In this document: positions 1-8,063 of the stretch, piece after piece
Position numbering within the stretch: position 1 is the first letter of the stretch
Layout of the letters: each line of letters begins with the position of its first letter
Source: [Eubacterium] saphenum
GTDB taxonomy: Bacteria > Bacillota > Clostridia > Lachnospirales > Anaerotignaceae
Direction of reading: 5' to 3'
Length of the DNA stretch: 29,854 bases
Assembly: GCA_004557645.1 (NCBI GenBank)
Contig: SFGI01000027.1
Coordinates: forward strand, 1 to 29,854
Made by a program: the position numbers and the translations under genes
The notes under the pieces: generated by a model
The model's database searches: none
Told to the model about the DNA's origin: nothing
Seen by the model: the letters and a program-made list of their open reading frames with translations, nothing else

Positions 1-780
1 GAAGAACGCATGTGCCAGAGATGTGTTGTATTTTGCAGAGTCAACCATGTTGGAAACCATACCTGTGTTGATGAAGATATCCAGAGCAACTTCTTCGATT
101 GCTTTGGAAGCACGGTTGTTTCTGCAGTCTTCCATAGCCTGAATACCATATTTCAGCAGAGGTTCTGTGCAGCAGCCGGACAGCGCTACGCCAGCCTGTT
201 CTTCCAGAGTCAGTTCATCTTCTCTGCCTCTTGCGGAGAATTTTACTTCTGCTTCTTTACTCATACCGTCACCGATACCAGCCCACAGGAAGGATGCAGG
301 AGCTTCTGCGATAACCTTTGTGGAAATAAAGATATGTACGGGGGGTCTGTCTACACGATACATACATCTGAATGTATGGTCTTCGTTGTAGTAGATACCC
401 AGAGCGGAGTTACATGCGCATGTAGAAGCGATAGTAGGGAATGTGAAGTAGGGTTTACCCATATCACGAGCAATGTATTTACCTGTATCGATCGCTTTAC
501 CGCCACCCAAACAGAAAATCATATCTGCATTTTTCACAACATCCAGCTTTGCCAGTCTTTCACATTCTTCGAAAGATGCTTCGCCGCCAAACAGAACATA
601 TTCTACTTTTACAGTACCTTCTGCTGTTGCTTCATCAATATATTTTTTTGTTGCATTGATAGAAATTTCATCACTGATGACAACTGCTTTTGTACCATAA
701 GGAGAGCAGACTTTGTCAATATCCGTGTAAGCATTTTCGCCTGCAGAATAACCGGGGAAAAATACAGTAGTGTTTGCCAT
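1..780 (-). CDS. Iron-containing alcohol dehydrogenase family protein (glycerol dehydrogenase-like), 3' part cut off by the window edge
   Basis: The frame is open from an ATG at 780 to base 1, giving 260 residues without a stop; the family is usually about 360-390 residues, so the C-terminal third lies outside the window. The N-terminal half is an NAD(P)-binding fold with the diagnostic loop GGGKAIDTGK at about residues 92-101. The metal-binding part begins with Asp171 (AGIGDGMSK) and His257 (LAHAF), which fit the first two metal ligands of this superfamily; the last His ligand would be beyond the edge. It should reduce or oxidise a small alcohol, aldehyde or polyol with NAD(P)H in the cytoplasm. 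The substrate cannot be read from the sequence, although the overall pattern is nearer glycerol dehydrogenase than butanol dehydrogenase. An AAGGAGG site 7 bases upstream fixes the start, and a consensus promoter lies about 120 bases upstream. Confidence 0.88.
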   Translation of the reverse strand, partial: MANTTVFFPGYSAGENAYTDIDKVCSPYGTKAVVISDEISINATKKYIDEATAEGTVKVEYVLFGGEASFEECERLAKLDVVKNADMIFCLGGGKAIDTGKYIARDMGKPYFTFPTIASTCACNSALGIYYNEDHTFRCMYRVDRPPVHIFISTKVIAEAPASFLWAGIGDGMSKEAEVKFSARGREDELTLEEQAGVALSGCCTEPLLKYGIQAMEDCRNNRASKAIEEVALDIFINTGMVSNMVDSAKYNTSLAHAFF

Positions 781-902
781 TTTAAATTCCTCCTTAAAAA
801 AATCCTCTAAAAGTGTTTCCTTGCTTCTTTCCTTATACCTGTCAGAAACAGGTGTTCCTTTGTAAATCGATTCTCTCATACAGAATTTTATCGTATATGC
901 TC

Positions 903-931
903 AGTATATAAAAAGAAATTCCCTTTTTCAA
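903..931 (-). promoter_or_regulatory. Sigma-A-type promoter of the alcohol dehydrogenase gene
   Basis: On the minus strand TTGAAA (926-931) is followed after 17 bases by TATACT (903-908). Transcription would start near 896, leaving a leader of about 115 bases. That leader contains a small hairpin at 837-853 (ACCTGT paired with ACAGGT). The 387-base gap 781-1167 otherwise holds only AT-rich sequence and the thpR terminator. Confidence 0.6.
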
Positions 932-1107
932 CCGGAATTGTTAAAAATTCTACGATTTGGAACAATGAACAACGATACAGTGCTTTTTATCACTTTTCTC
1001 ACTGTAATTTTGTTCACTTTTGATACATTTTTCACAAAAGAAAACAGACGTTTCGCAACACTAGAAAATATTTACTCTGAGGAAATAATTTGTATTTTTT
1101 TGAAAAC

Positions 1108-1145
1108 AAAAAATATCAGCCTCATGGAAAAGACTGATATTTTTT
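1108..1145 (-). terminator. Rho-independent terminator downstream of thpR
   Basis: AAAAATATCAG at 1109-1119 pairs with CTGATATTTTT at 1134-1144 around a 14-base loop. On the minus strand it lies 24 bases past the thpR stop. The A and T runs make it potentially bidirectional, but no plus-strand gene precedes it. Confidence 0.6.
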
Positions 1146-1167
1146 AATGAAATAGATTTTATTCAAA

Positions 1168-1716
1168 TTATTTTCCCATCAAATTCTGACGGAACAGCGG
1201 CACATAAACCAGCTTCGGGCCTCTTCTCACACTTTCCATCAGAGAGATGCTTCTGACAGAAACCCGCATAGGTTCTACCTTTACGCCCTTCTGCACATCC
1301 AGAAAGCTGCGCTGGGGCTCAACTTCTCTGCCCAGGGTGATATGGGGGCTGAGCCCCTTTCTTTCCCGGGCAAAGCCCTGCTGTTCCAGAGATTTTTCCA
1401 GTGTACTGAATAATCTCTGCAAAGGATTACTTTTTTCCAAACCGGCCCAAAGGATGCCTTTGTTTCCCCTGGGGAAAAACCCGACCTTATCCAGCGTCAG
1501 GGTAAAAGGACGATTGCGGCGGGCTGTCTCAAAAATGGCCTCCTGCAGATAATCCAGATCCTCTTCTTCCACTTCCCCCAGAAAATGCAGCGTCAGATGG
1601 AAATTCTCCTTGGGAGTATAATTCCCACGGCGGCAGAGCTTTTGCGTTTCTGTCTGGATATTCGCCAGATGTTCCTTCACTTCTTCTTCCAGTTCAATGG
1701 CAATGAATGTACGCAT
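1168..1716 (-). CDS. thpR: RNA 2',3'-cyclic phosphodiesterase (2H phosphoesterase, ThpR/LigT family)
   Basis: This 182-residue protein has the two HxTx motifs that define 2H phosphoesterases: HLTL at residues 40-43 and HITL at 125-128. Spacing and length match the ThpR family, formerly called 2'-5' RNA ligase. Family members hydrolyse 2',3'-cyclic phosphate ends of RNA to 2'-phosphates and can join tRNA halves in reverse; the physiological substrate in bacteria is not settled. The N-terminus MRTFIAIEL is the typical first strand of the fold. The start is supported by AAGGAGGG 7 bases before the ATG. The gene is monocistronic: a terminator follows it, and upstream lies a three-hairpin intergenic element that ends the transketolase transcript. 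Confidence 0.92.
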   Translation of the reverse strand: MRTFIAIELEEEVKEHLANIQTETQKLCRRGNYTPKENFHLTLHFLGEVEEEDLDYLQEAIFETARRNRPFTLTLDKVGFFPRGNKGILWAGLEKSNPLQRLFSTLEKSLEQQGFARERKGLSPHITLGREVEPQRSFLDVQKGVKVEPMRVSVRSISLMESVRRGPKLVYVPLFRQNLMGK

Positions 1717-1744
1717 TTCAAACCCTCCTTATCCATTAAAAATC

Positions 1745-1768
1745 GAAACCGCGCAAATGCGCGGTTTC
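1745..1768 (-). terminator. Terminator of the transaldolase-transketolase transcript
   Basis: A perfect 10-bp stem, GAAACCGCGC with GCGCGGTTTC and a 4-base loop, is followed on the minus strand by GATTTTTAATGG. It is also the first hairpin of the composite element at 1745-1818. Confidence 0.65.
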
Positions 1769-1818
1769 ATATCGGGTCAAGGGGGTGACCCCCTTGCAGG
1801 GTGTGGGACAGCGTCCCA
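1745..1818 (+). repeat. Composite three-hairpin intergenic element, copy 1
   Basis: Three hairpins follow one another. Hairpin a is GAAACCGCGC/GCGCGGTTTC (1745-1768). Hairpin b is CAAGGGGGT/ACCCCCTTG (about 1778-1796). Hairpin c is GTGGGAC/GTCCCAC (1802-1818). The spacer between a and b is ATATCGGGT and that between b and c is CAGGGT. The same order with similar spacers but different stems occurs on the minus strand at 6355-6281. It sits between the transketolase stop and thpR. Its function is unknown. Confidence 0.6.
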
Positions 1819-1827
1819 CGGTTCTGA

Positions 1828-3807
1828 TTACTTCACCAGAGCCAGTGCTTTTTCCACTACGTTTTCTACTGTGAAGCCGAAGTCTTTGAACAGCAGGCCT
1901 GCGGGAGCGGATGCGCCAAAGCCATCCATGCAGATGATGTCGCCGTCCATGCCTACATATTTGTACCAGCCGAAATCGGAAGCTGCTTCCACAGCCAGTC
2001 TCGCACGGACTGCCTTAGGCATTACGCTTTCTTTGTATGCCGCATCCTGTGCTTCGAACAGTTCCCAGCATGGCATACTGATGACACGAGCTTTTACGCC
2101 CTTTGCTGCCAGTTCATCAGCAGCTTTGTAGATCAGTTCTACTTCGGAGCCGGAAGCCATCAACAGTACATCGGGAGTACCTTCGCAGTCTTTCAGCACA
2201 TAAGCGCCTTTCAGAGCGCCTTTGCCTGTGCCTTCCAGAGCGGGCAGGTTCTGTCTGGACAGGATCAGACCTGTAGGTGTTGTTTTGCTTGTCAGTGCTG
2301 TATACCAAGCCGCTGCTGTTTCTCTTGTATCACAGGGACGGAATACATTGTAATTGGGCAGGCTGCGCAGCATTGCCAGATGTTCGATGGGTTGATGGGT
2401 AGGACCATCTTCGCCTACGCCAATGCTGTCGTGAGTCAGGATGCTGATGACAGGCAGACCCATCAGAGCTTCCATTCTCAGACCCGCTTTCATGTAGTCA
2501 GCGAATACAAAGAAACCAGCGATATAAGGTCTTACGCCGCCATGTACTGCCATACCGTTTGCCATTGCTGTCATGGCAAATTCACGGATACCAAAATGTA
2601 CGTTAGAGCCAGCAGGAGTTTCCTTGCTGTAATATTCTCTTTCTTTCATCAGGGATTTGTTGGAAGGAGCCAAGTCAGCGGAGCCACCGAACAGGTTGGG
2701 CACTACCTTTGCTACCTTCTGCAGCACCTTTTCAGATGTTGCACGAGTTGCGATATCGCCTTCATCTTTCCAGAATTCTTCATCATTCAGCAGATCAGCT
2801 GCCAGTTCGTCGCTGTGCCATTCTGCATATTCTTTTGCCAGTTCGGGATATTTTTCGCTGTAAGCCTTGAACATTTCGTTCCATTCTGCTTCTGCTTTTG
2901 CACCTGCAGCATTGATTGCAGCAATGTGTGCTTTTACTTCTTCAGGAACGAAGAATGCTTCTTCATAAGGCCAGCCCAGGTTTTCCTTTGCCAGCTTGAT
3001 TTCTTCTTCACCCAGAGGTTCGCCGTGGGCAGATGCTTTGCCCTGTTTGTTTGGTGCGCCGTAGCCAATCTTTGTTTCGATCTTGATGATGGAAGGTTTG
3101 TCTGCTTTCTTCGCTGCTTCGATAGCTGCTGCGATAGCGTCAACATCGTTGCCGTCCACAACTTCCTGAGTATCCCAGCCGTAAGCTTCGAAACGTTTCA
3201 GCACATCTTCAGAGAAAGCTGTTGCCGTATCGCCTTCGATGGTGATGTGGTTGCTATCATACAGAACGATGATCTTGGACAGACCCATTGTGCCGGCCAG
3301 AGAAGCTGCTTCGGAAGCAACGCCTTCCTGCAGGCAGCCATCGCCGCACAGAGCGTATGTGTAGTGGTCTACCACTTTGAATTCGGGTGTGTTGAATTTT
3401 GCTGCCAGATGGCTTTCTGCCAGAGCCATACCAACGGCATTGGCAATACCCTGACCCAGAGGGCCTGTTGTCACTTCAACACCTGTGGTATGTTTGTATT
3501 CGGGATGACCGGGTGTCAGGGAGTTTCTCTGACGGAAGTTCTGCAGGTCTTCGATAGTCAGACCGTAGCCGAATACATGCAGCAGGGAATACAGCAGGGC
3601 AGAGCCATGACCTGCGGAGAGGATGAATCTGTCTCTGTCGTCCCAATTAGGGTTTGCGGGGTTTGCTTTCATTTCCTTTGCCCACAGTGTGTAAGCAGCA
3701 GGAGCCGCACCCATAGGCAGACCGGGGTGGCCGCTCTTTGCTTTCTGGATGGCTTCTGCGGAAAGGAAACGGAGTGTATTGATTGTCAGGTTATCAATAT
3801 TGTTCAT
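1828..3807 (-). CDS. tkt: Transketolase
   Basis: This 659-residue protein is a full-length, single-chain transketolase that moves two-carbon ketol units between pentose-phosphate pathway sugars using thiamine diphosphate and Mg2+. Visible motifs include SGHPGLPMG (residues 25-33, with the family's active-site His26), His67 in SAGHGSA, and the TPP-binding GDG motif at 155-157 ending at Asn186. GIREFAM near residue 400 holds the Glu that activates the cofactor. The C-terminal domain is complete. GGAGG 9 bases before the ATG fixes the start. It lies 47 bases downstream of the transaldolase gene with no terminator between them, so the two non-oxidative pentose-phosphate enzymes are co-transcribed. 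That fits an organism making ribose-5-phosphate and erythrose-4-phosphate without needing the oxidative branch. Confidence 0.97.
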   Translation of the reverse strand: MNNIDNLTINTLRFLSAEAIQKAKSGHPGLPMGAAPAAYTLWAKEMKANPANPNWDDRDRFILSAGHGSALLYSLLHVFGYGLTIEDLQNFRQRNSLTPGHPEYKHTTGVEVTTGPLGQGIANAVGMALAESHLAAKFNTPEFKVVDHYTYALCGDGCLQEGVASEAASLAGTMGLSKIIVLYDSNHITIEGDTATAFSEDVLKRFEAYGWDTQEVVDGNDVDAIAAAIEAAKKADKPSIIKIETKIGYGAPNKQGKASAHGEPLGEEEIKLAKENLGWPYEEAFFVPEEVKAHIAAINAAGAKAEAEWNEMFKAYSEKYPELAKEYAEWHSDELAADLLNDEEFWKDEGDIATRATSEKVLQKVAKVVPNLFGGSADLAPSNKSLMKEREYYSKETPAGSNVHFGIREFAMTAMANGMAVHGGVRPYIAGFFVFADYMKAGLRMEALMGLPVISILTHDSIGVGEDGPTHQPIEHLAMLRSLPNYNVFRPCDTRETAAAWYTALTSKTTPTGLILSRQNLPALEGTGKGALKGAYVLKDCEGTPDVLLMASGSEVELIYKAADELAAKGVKARVISMPCWELFEAQDAAYKESVMPKAVRARLAVEAASDFGWYKYVGMDGDIICMDGFGASAPAGLLFKDFGFTVENVVEKALALVK

Positions 3808-3854
3808 TTGGTTTTTCCTCCAAAAGTTCAGTTTTCAAGTCAGCGTATTTTTGA

Positions 3855-4502
3855 TTACTTCTTGGGTACGGATTCCCAGTCTTTCAGGAATCTTTCGATA
3901 CCGATATCTGTCAGAGGGTGTTTTGCCATCTGGATCAGAACATTATAAGGGATGGTTGCGATATGGCAGCCTGCTCTTGCAGCATCAATAACATGCAGAG
4001 GGTTGCGGATGGATGCAGCGATGATTTCTGTTTCGATGCCGTGGATATCGAAAATATCAACGATTTCTTCGATCAGTGTCATACCAACGGAGCCGATATC
4101 ATCTACTCTGCCCAGGAAGGGGCTAACGTATGTAGCGCCTGCTCTTGCAGCCATCAATGCCTGTGTTGCGGAGAAGATCAGTGTTACATTTGTTTTCACG
4201 CCTTCTGCGGACAGGATCTTTACTGCTTTCAGACCTTCCAGTGTCATAGGGATTTTGATTACGATGTTTTTGTGAATCTTCACCAGTTCTCTTGCTTCTT
4301 TTACCATGCCTTCGTGGTCCAGGCTGATCACTTCTGCACTGATAGGGCCATCTACGATAGTTGTGATTTCTTTTACAACTTCAACGAAATCTCTGCCTTC
4401 TTTTGCGATCAGGGAAGGGTTTGTGGTAACGCCGCAGATCACGCCCAGGTCGTTTGCTTCTCTGATGTGATCCACATTAGCTGTGTCGATAAACATTTTC
4501 AT
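3855..4502 (-). CDS. tal: Transaldolase (small TalC/FSA-type)
   Basis: This 215-residue class I aldolase belongs to the short transaldolase/fructose-6-phosphate aldolase family. The Schiff-base lysine is Lys83 in VIKIPMTLEG, and GVTTNPSLIAKE (24-35) is the conserved phosphate-side segment. Two positions separate the two activities in this family. Here Glu57 (ISAEVIS) and Phe129 (YVSPFLGR) match true transaldolases such as Bacillus TalC, not the Gln/Tyr pair of E. coli FSA, so transaldolase is the better call. The first ATG of ATGAAAATG is used, with AAGGAG upstream. It is the first gene of the tal-tkt operon and has a TTGATT-17-TAAAAT promoter. Confidence 0.93.
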   Translation of the reverse strand: MKMFIDTANVDHIREANDLGVICGVTTNPSLIAKEGRDFVEVVKEITTIVDGPISAEVISLDHEGMVKEARELVKIHKNIVIKIPMTLEGLKAVKILSAEGVKTNVTLIFSATQALMAARAGATYVSPFLGRVDDIGSVGMTLIEEIVDIFDIHGIETEIIAASIRNPLHVIDAARAGCHIATIPYNVLIQMAKHPLTDIGIERFLKDWESVPKK

Positions 4503-4587
4503 GATACTCTATCTCCTTTTCAATTCGATTCTTATAGTGTCACTTACCTTCGGCATCCACGCCGAATGCACATAATATGCTGATTTT

Positions 4588-4616
4588 ATTTTACGCTATG
4601 ACACGGACAAAATCAA
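4588..4616 (-). promoter_or_regulatory. Promoter of the tal-tkt operon
   Basis: On the minus strand TTGATT (4611-4616) is separated by 17 bases from TAAAAT (4588-4593). The leader of about 80 bases contains a hairpin TTCGGC/GCCGAA near 4550-4566. I recognise no known riboswitch in it. Confidence 0.6.
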
Positions 4617-4625
4617 TATTTTCAC

Positions 4626-4660
4626 ACAAAAAAGGCGGAAACTTTGTCCGCCTTTTTTCT
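4626..4660 (-). terminator. Terminator of thrC
   Basis: AAAAAAGGCGGA (4628-4639) pairs with TCCGCCTTTTTT (4647-4658) around a 7-base loop. Both strands end in a T run. On the minus strand it follows the threonine synthase stop by about 135 bases, just upstream of the tal promoter. Confidence 0.85.
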
Positions 4661-4794
4661 CATTTTATTCGATGGGTCAGCCGTCCATCGCTGCCGCCCA
4701 CAGGTGCTGCCGGTTCTTCCGTCATATCATTGCTTCTCTTTCTATTCTTCTCACACTTTATCTATACAGTCCCCCATGAGCAGTCCCCCTTTTC

Positions 4795-6258
4795 TTACAA
4801 AAGCCAGTTCTTCACAACATCCTTGATTTCTGTTTTTTCGCAGACATTTTTGTGGAGGATAGGTCTGTGTTCCAGACCAACGATGGGAGCAGGCACAGGC
4901 ACGCCGCTGGCCTTTTCCAAATCCGCCTGCAGAGCAAAAGCATCGCCGTCGGCATATTTTGCATCCAGTGCAGTCATAACATCCTTTGTAAATTTATAGG
5001 GGCTGGCAGTGGAAACAATGACCATAGGCTTGCTGTCGCCGCTTTCTGCCTTATATTTCTGATATGCTGCGTAGGCAACAGCAGTATGGGTATCCATCAC
5101 ATAGCCTGTTTCACCATAGAAATCCTTGATAGAAGCAAAGGTTTCCGCTTCTGTGGCATATTCGCCGCTGATCTTCTTTTCTGTAATTTCCGCTGTATAA
5201 GTGCCCTCTTTGCTCAGCTGCTCCATTTCTGCCTTTGTGGCATCCTGACCGTCCATGTGGGCCAGCAGACGTTCCAGATTGCTGGAAATCAGGATATCCA
5301 TGGAAGGAGAAACTGTTACATGGAAGTCTCTGTTTCTATCGTATTTGCCTGTGCGGAAGAAATCGTACAGGACTTTGTTATCATTGGAGGCACAGACGAA
5401 ATGACCTACGGGCAGACCCATCTTCATAGCGTACCAACCGGCAAGAATATCACCAAAATTACCTGTAGGTACGGTGAAGTTCAGTTCTTCGCCTGCTTTG
5501 ATCTCGCCCATCTTTACAGCATTCAGATATGCCCAGAAATAGTAGACGATCTGGGGCACCAGTCTGCCGATATTGATGGAATTTGCGGAAGAGAACTGGA
5601 AGCCTTTTTCCTCCAGTTCCTTTGCCAGTGCTTTGTCTGTAAAAATGCTCTTGACTGCGGACTGGGCATCGTCAAAGTTGCCCTTGATACCCACAACGCA
5701 GGTGTTGGCACCTTCCTGGGTATTCATCTGCAGTTTCTGCACAGGGCTGACACCATCTTCAGGGAAAAATACCATGATGCGAGTGCCTTCCACATTAGCA
5801 AAGCCTTCCAATGCTGCTTTGCCTGTGTCGCCGCTGGTGGCTGTCAAAATCACGATTTCTTTATCCAGACCGTTCTTCTTCGCCGCTGTTTTCATCAGAT
5901 AGGGCAGGATGGACAGAGCCATATCCTTGAAAGCCAAGGTTCTGCCGTGGAACAATTCCAAAAACAGGGCATCGCCCTTTTTCACCACAGGAACGATTTC
6001 CTTTGTATCGAATTTTTCATCATAAGCCCCATTGATGCAGGCTTTCAGTTCTTCTTCCGTAAAATCCAGGAATTTGCTCAAAACTTCATAGGCCAGTTCC
6101 TGATAGTTCAGCTTGCCCAATTCTTCCAGAGATTTTTCCATCTTGGGAATTGCTCCGGGGATATACAGACCGCCGTCAGGGCAGATGCCCCGCAGGATGG
6201 CTTCCGATGCTGTTGCTTTGATGTTTTTATCCCTTGTGCCGATATATGTCAATGCCAT
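4795..6258 (-). CDS. thrC: Threonine synthase
   Basis: This 487-residue PLP enzyme converts O-phosphohomoserine to threonine, the last step of threonine synthesis. The PLP lysine is Lys111 in HGRTLAFKDMAL, and TATSGDTGKAA is the phosphate-binding loop. The N-terminal YIGTRD and the long form fit the larger (yeast/E. coli-like) threonine synthase class. The frame stays open for 13 more codons upstream to an ATG at 6297, but AAGGAGTGAATGAA just before 6258 and the homologous N-terminus MALTYIGTRD fix the start at 6258. No other threonine pathway gene is adjacent. The leader of about 155 bases carries a three-hairpin repeat but no T-box signature, so control by threonine attenuation is not evident. 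Confidence 0.95.
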   Translation of the reverse strand: MALTYIGTRDKNIKATASEAILRGICPDGGLYIPGAIPKMEKSLEELGKLNYQELAYEVLSKFLDFTEEELKACINGAYDEKFDTKEIVPVVKKGDALFLELFHGRTLAFKDMALSILPYLMKTAAKKNGLDKEIVILTATSGDTGKAALEGFANVEGTRIMVFFPEDGVSPVQKLQMNTQEGANTCVVGIKGNFDDAQSAVKSIFTDKALAKELEEKGFQFSSANSINIGRLVPQIVYYFWAYLNAVKMGEIKAGEELNFTVPTGNFGDILAGWYAMKMGLPVGHFVCASNDNKVLYDFFRTGKYDRNRDFHVTVSPSMDILISSNLERLLAHMDGQDATKAEMEQLSKEGTYTAEITEKKISGEYATEAETFASIKDFYGETGYVMDTHTAVAYAAYQKYKAESGDSKPMVIVSTASPYKFTKDVMTALDAKYADGDAFALQADLEKASGVPVPAPIVGLEHRPILHKNVCEKTEIKDVVKNWLL

Positions 6259-6280
6259 TTCATTCACTCCTTTTCTTCTT

Positions 6281-6355
6281 GAGAGCGTTGCCCTCAAACT
6301 CCTAACAAAGGGATTATCCCCTTGGAACCCAATTTGCAGAAACTATCGTTTCTGC
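6281..6355 (-). repeat. Composite three-hairpin intergenic element, copy 2 (in the thrC leader)
   Basis: Read on the minus strand, hairpin a is GCAGAAAC/GTTTCTGC (6336-6355), hairpin b is AAGGG/CCCTT with a 6-base loop (about 6307-6323) and hairpin c is GAGGGC/GCTCTC (6281-6295, one G-U). The spacers (AAATTGGGTTCC before b, GTTAGGAG before c) resemble those of copy 1 at 1745-1818. The stems differ but keep pairing. It lies 23 to 97 bases before the thrC start, so it is part of the thrC mRNA leader. Confidence 0.6.
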
Positions 6356-6421
6356 GAAAAATAAAATCGTTTTCCTTTAGGACAAATACAAAATACCATC
6401 CTAAATTGATGCGATAGTTCT

Positions 6422-6449
6422 ATTTTACAGATGATTTAAAATTTGTCAA
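6422..6449 (-). promoter_or_regulatory. Promoter of thrC
   Basis: On the minus strand TTGACA (6444-6449) is followed after 16 bases by TAAAAT (6422-6427). A further hairpin, TTTAGGA/TCCTAAA (6376-6405), lies between the promoter and the three-hairpin element. Confidence 0.6.
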
Positions 6450-6485
6450 CGATAATCGTACAAATGTCTATGTATTAAATACAAT

Positions 6486-7823
6486 TCATTCCCACTTCCA
6501 GCTGACCGCATATTTATTTTTCAGTCTGCCTTTCTGCAGCTTCGCCCAGCCCAGAGGGAATCCATCCACGCAGACCAGTGTCCAGCCATCCTTTCCTTCC
6601 CCTTCTACGGTCTCGCCTTTCAGGTAGCGTATCACACGGTCATCGTCTAAAGGGAAGTCCACCACGTTTTTCACTTCTTCCTTCCGCAGCCCCATGGCAA
6701 AGGCCTGAGAAGGCTCAAAGCGGTCTTTTTTCAAGGTGCCCAGCATCCAGCCTGTGCGGAGAACACGGAGCTTCTCCAATTTTGGCGTCCCTTCAGGCAG
6801 GAGATACAACCCATCGCCGTAAATCTTATAGATACCTTTCGGCAGTTCTTTCAGCACATCCTTGGCGAAATCTCCAAAGGCATCCATCTGCTTCGTCCAT
6901 TTTCCTTCTTCCGGAGGAACTGCTTTCGTCTCTCCGCTCTCCTTTTTCTGCAGCAGAGCCAGAAAATGCCCCTCCCCTTTCAGCCTATGGGGATACAAGC
7001 GAGCGCAGGCTTCATAGGGGGAGATGCCAGGAACGAAACCATTTTTCTTTTCAATGGGAACCAGTTCAAATTCGGGATGATTTTCCAGAAAATCGCCAAT
7101 GCTCTTTTCATTCTCTTCGGGGGAAAAGGTACAGGTGGAATATAAAAGCATACCGCCGGCCTTCAGCATAGGGGCGCAGGCTTCCAAAATCTTCGCCTGC
7201 TCTGTGCGGCAGAATTCCAGCATATCTCCATCCCAGCTTTTTACCATATCCGGTTCCTTGCGGAACATCCCCTCGCCGCTGCAGGGGGCATCCACCAAAA
7301 TCTTATCGAAGAAATCAGGCATCCTTTCCGCCAGATGTTCCGGTGTTTCACTCATAACAATGGCATTGCGAATGCCCGCCAGTTCCACGTTTTTCAACAG
7401 GGTTTTTGCTCTGCCTGCGCTGATGTCATTGGCCACAAGCAGACCTGTCCCATTCAGTTTTGCGCCAAGCTGGGTGGTCTTGCCACCGGGAGCAGCACAA
7501 AGGTCCAGAACGAAATCCCCCTCTTCGATGGGCAAAGTTGCCGCCGGGCTCATGGCACTGGGCTCCTGCAGATAATACAGCCCTGCATGATAATAGGGAT
7601 GCTTTGCAGGGCGTTCCTCCCCTTCATAATAAAAACCCGTAGGACACCATGCCACAGGGTTCAGGCGGAAAACACCTGTTTCCTGCAATGCCTCCGGGCT
7701 GATCTTCAGTGTATTGACCCGCAGGCCATAAAATCTTCCCGCGTCAAAAGATGCGATGTAATCGTCATATTCTTTCCCCAAAAGGGCTTTCATTTTTTCC
7801 GTATATTCCAAAGGCAGGTTCAT
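6486..7823 (-). CDS. RsmF/NOL1-NOP2-Sun-type rRNA (cytosine-C5) methyltransferase
   Basis: This 445-residue protein has the full NOL1/NOP2/Sun methyltransferase signature. The SAM-binding motif LDLCAAPGGKTTQLG is followed by VDAPCSGEGMFRKEPD with the PCSGEGM cysteine and YSTCTFSPEEN with the catalytic TC cysteine. Both cysteines needed for C5-cytosine methylation are present. The C-terminal third resembles the extra RNA-binding domain of RsmF-type Firmicute enzymes, which modify 16S rRNA cytosines. The frame extends 39 codons upstream, but AGGAGG 8 bases before the ATG at 7823 and the family N-terminus MNLPLEYTEKMK set the start. No clear terminator follows; the thrC promoter begins about 35 bases past the stop. 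Confidence 0.9.
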   Translation of the reverse strand: MNLPLEYTEKMKALLGKEYDDYIASFDAGRFYGLRVNTLKISPEALQETGVFRLNPVAWCPTGFYYEGEERPAKHPYYHAGLYYLQEPSAMSPAATLPIEEGDFVLDLCAAPGGKTTQLGAKLNGTGLLVANDISAGRAKTLLKNVELAGIRNAIVMSETPEHLAERMPDFFDKILVDAPCSGEGMFRKEPDMVKSWDGDMLEFCRTEQAKILEACAPMLKAGGMLLYSTCTFSPEENEKSIGDFLENHPEFELVPIEKKNGFVPGISPYEACARLYPHRLKGEGHFLALLQKKESGETKAVPPEEGKWTKQMDAFGDFAKDVLKELPKGIYKIYGDGLYLLPEGTPKLEKLRVLRTGWMLGTLKKDRFEPSQAFAMGLRKEEVKNVVDFPLDDDRVIRYLKGETVEGEGKDGWTLVCVDGFPLGWAKLQKGRLKNKYAVSWKWE

Positions 7824-7868
7824 AGGCTTCCTCCTGTATTCTGTCAAAATTTGTCGTTTTTTGTTTTC

Positions 7869-7897
7869 ATCATACCGAAGCCGAATAGAATTGACAA
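7869..7897 (-). promoter_or_regulatory. Promoter of the rRNA methyltransferase gene
   Basis: On the minus strand TTGTCA (7892-7897) is followed after 17 bases by TATGAT (7869-7874). It supports the shorter start at 7823, because the longer frame would begin upstream of this promoter. Confidence 0.6.
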
Positions 7898-7949
7898 GCC
7901 CCTCCTTTTTCCAGAGAATCAAAAATACCTTTTCTGCCACTTTTTTATC

Positions 7950-7978
7950 TTTACAAAGGCCCCCAACTCATATAAGAT
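7950..7978 (+). promoter_or_regulatory. Possible promoter of the flavin reductase-like gene
   Basis: TTTACA (7950-7955) is followed after 17 bases by TAAGAT (7973-7978). A transcript starting near 7985 would begin just before the large nested hairpin at 7992-8041. Confidence 0.4.
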
Positions 7979-7991
7979 GAATAACAGAAAA

Positions 7992-8041
7992 TACACCTTC
8001 GGTGAACAAAGGGCTATATGCCCCTTGTACACCGAAGGTAC
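7992..8041 (+). promoter_or_regulatory. Large nested hairpin in the leader of the flavin reductase-like gene
   Basis: An outer stem ACCTTCGGTG/CACCGAAGGT (10 bp, perfect) encloses an inner stem ACAAAGGGC/GCCCCTTGT (one mismatch) around the loop TATAT. It ends about 10 bases before the AAAGGAG ribosome site. The inner stem resembles hairpin b of the composite repeats read on the opposite strand. It may affect mRNA stability or translation, or be a relic of such a repeat. Confidence 0.55.
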
Positions 8042-8063
8042 CACCCCCGAAAGGAGCAATGTT

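Noticed and set aside
10..810. Plus-strand open frame at the left edge
   Set aside because: It is antisense to the alcohol dehydrogenase gene, which has clear motifs and a ribosome site on the minus strand.
937..954. Rex-type redox operator upstream of the alcohol dehydrogenase promoter
   Set aside because: TTGTTAAAAATTC has only one good half-site; the second arm does not match TTAACAA or TTCACAA.
2380..3948. Open frame of 522 codons on the plus strand opposite transketolase
   Set aside because: It is rich in Cys, Phe and His with no recognisable domain and no ribosome site, and it is exactly antisense to a well-conserved gene. This is a codon-bias artefact.
6259..6420. T-box or other amino-acid riboswitch in the thrC leader
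   Set aside because: No conserved T-box GGTGGNACC-type sequence and no terminator hairpin with a T run before the start; the hairpins belong to the composite repeat.
7335..8063. N-terminal extension of the flavin reductase-like frame by 243 codons
   Set aside because: The extension is antisense to the rRNA methyltransferase gene and crosses the divergent promoters and a hairpin. The ribosome site at 8051-8057 defines the start.
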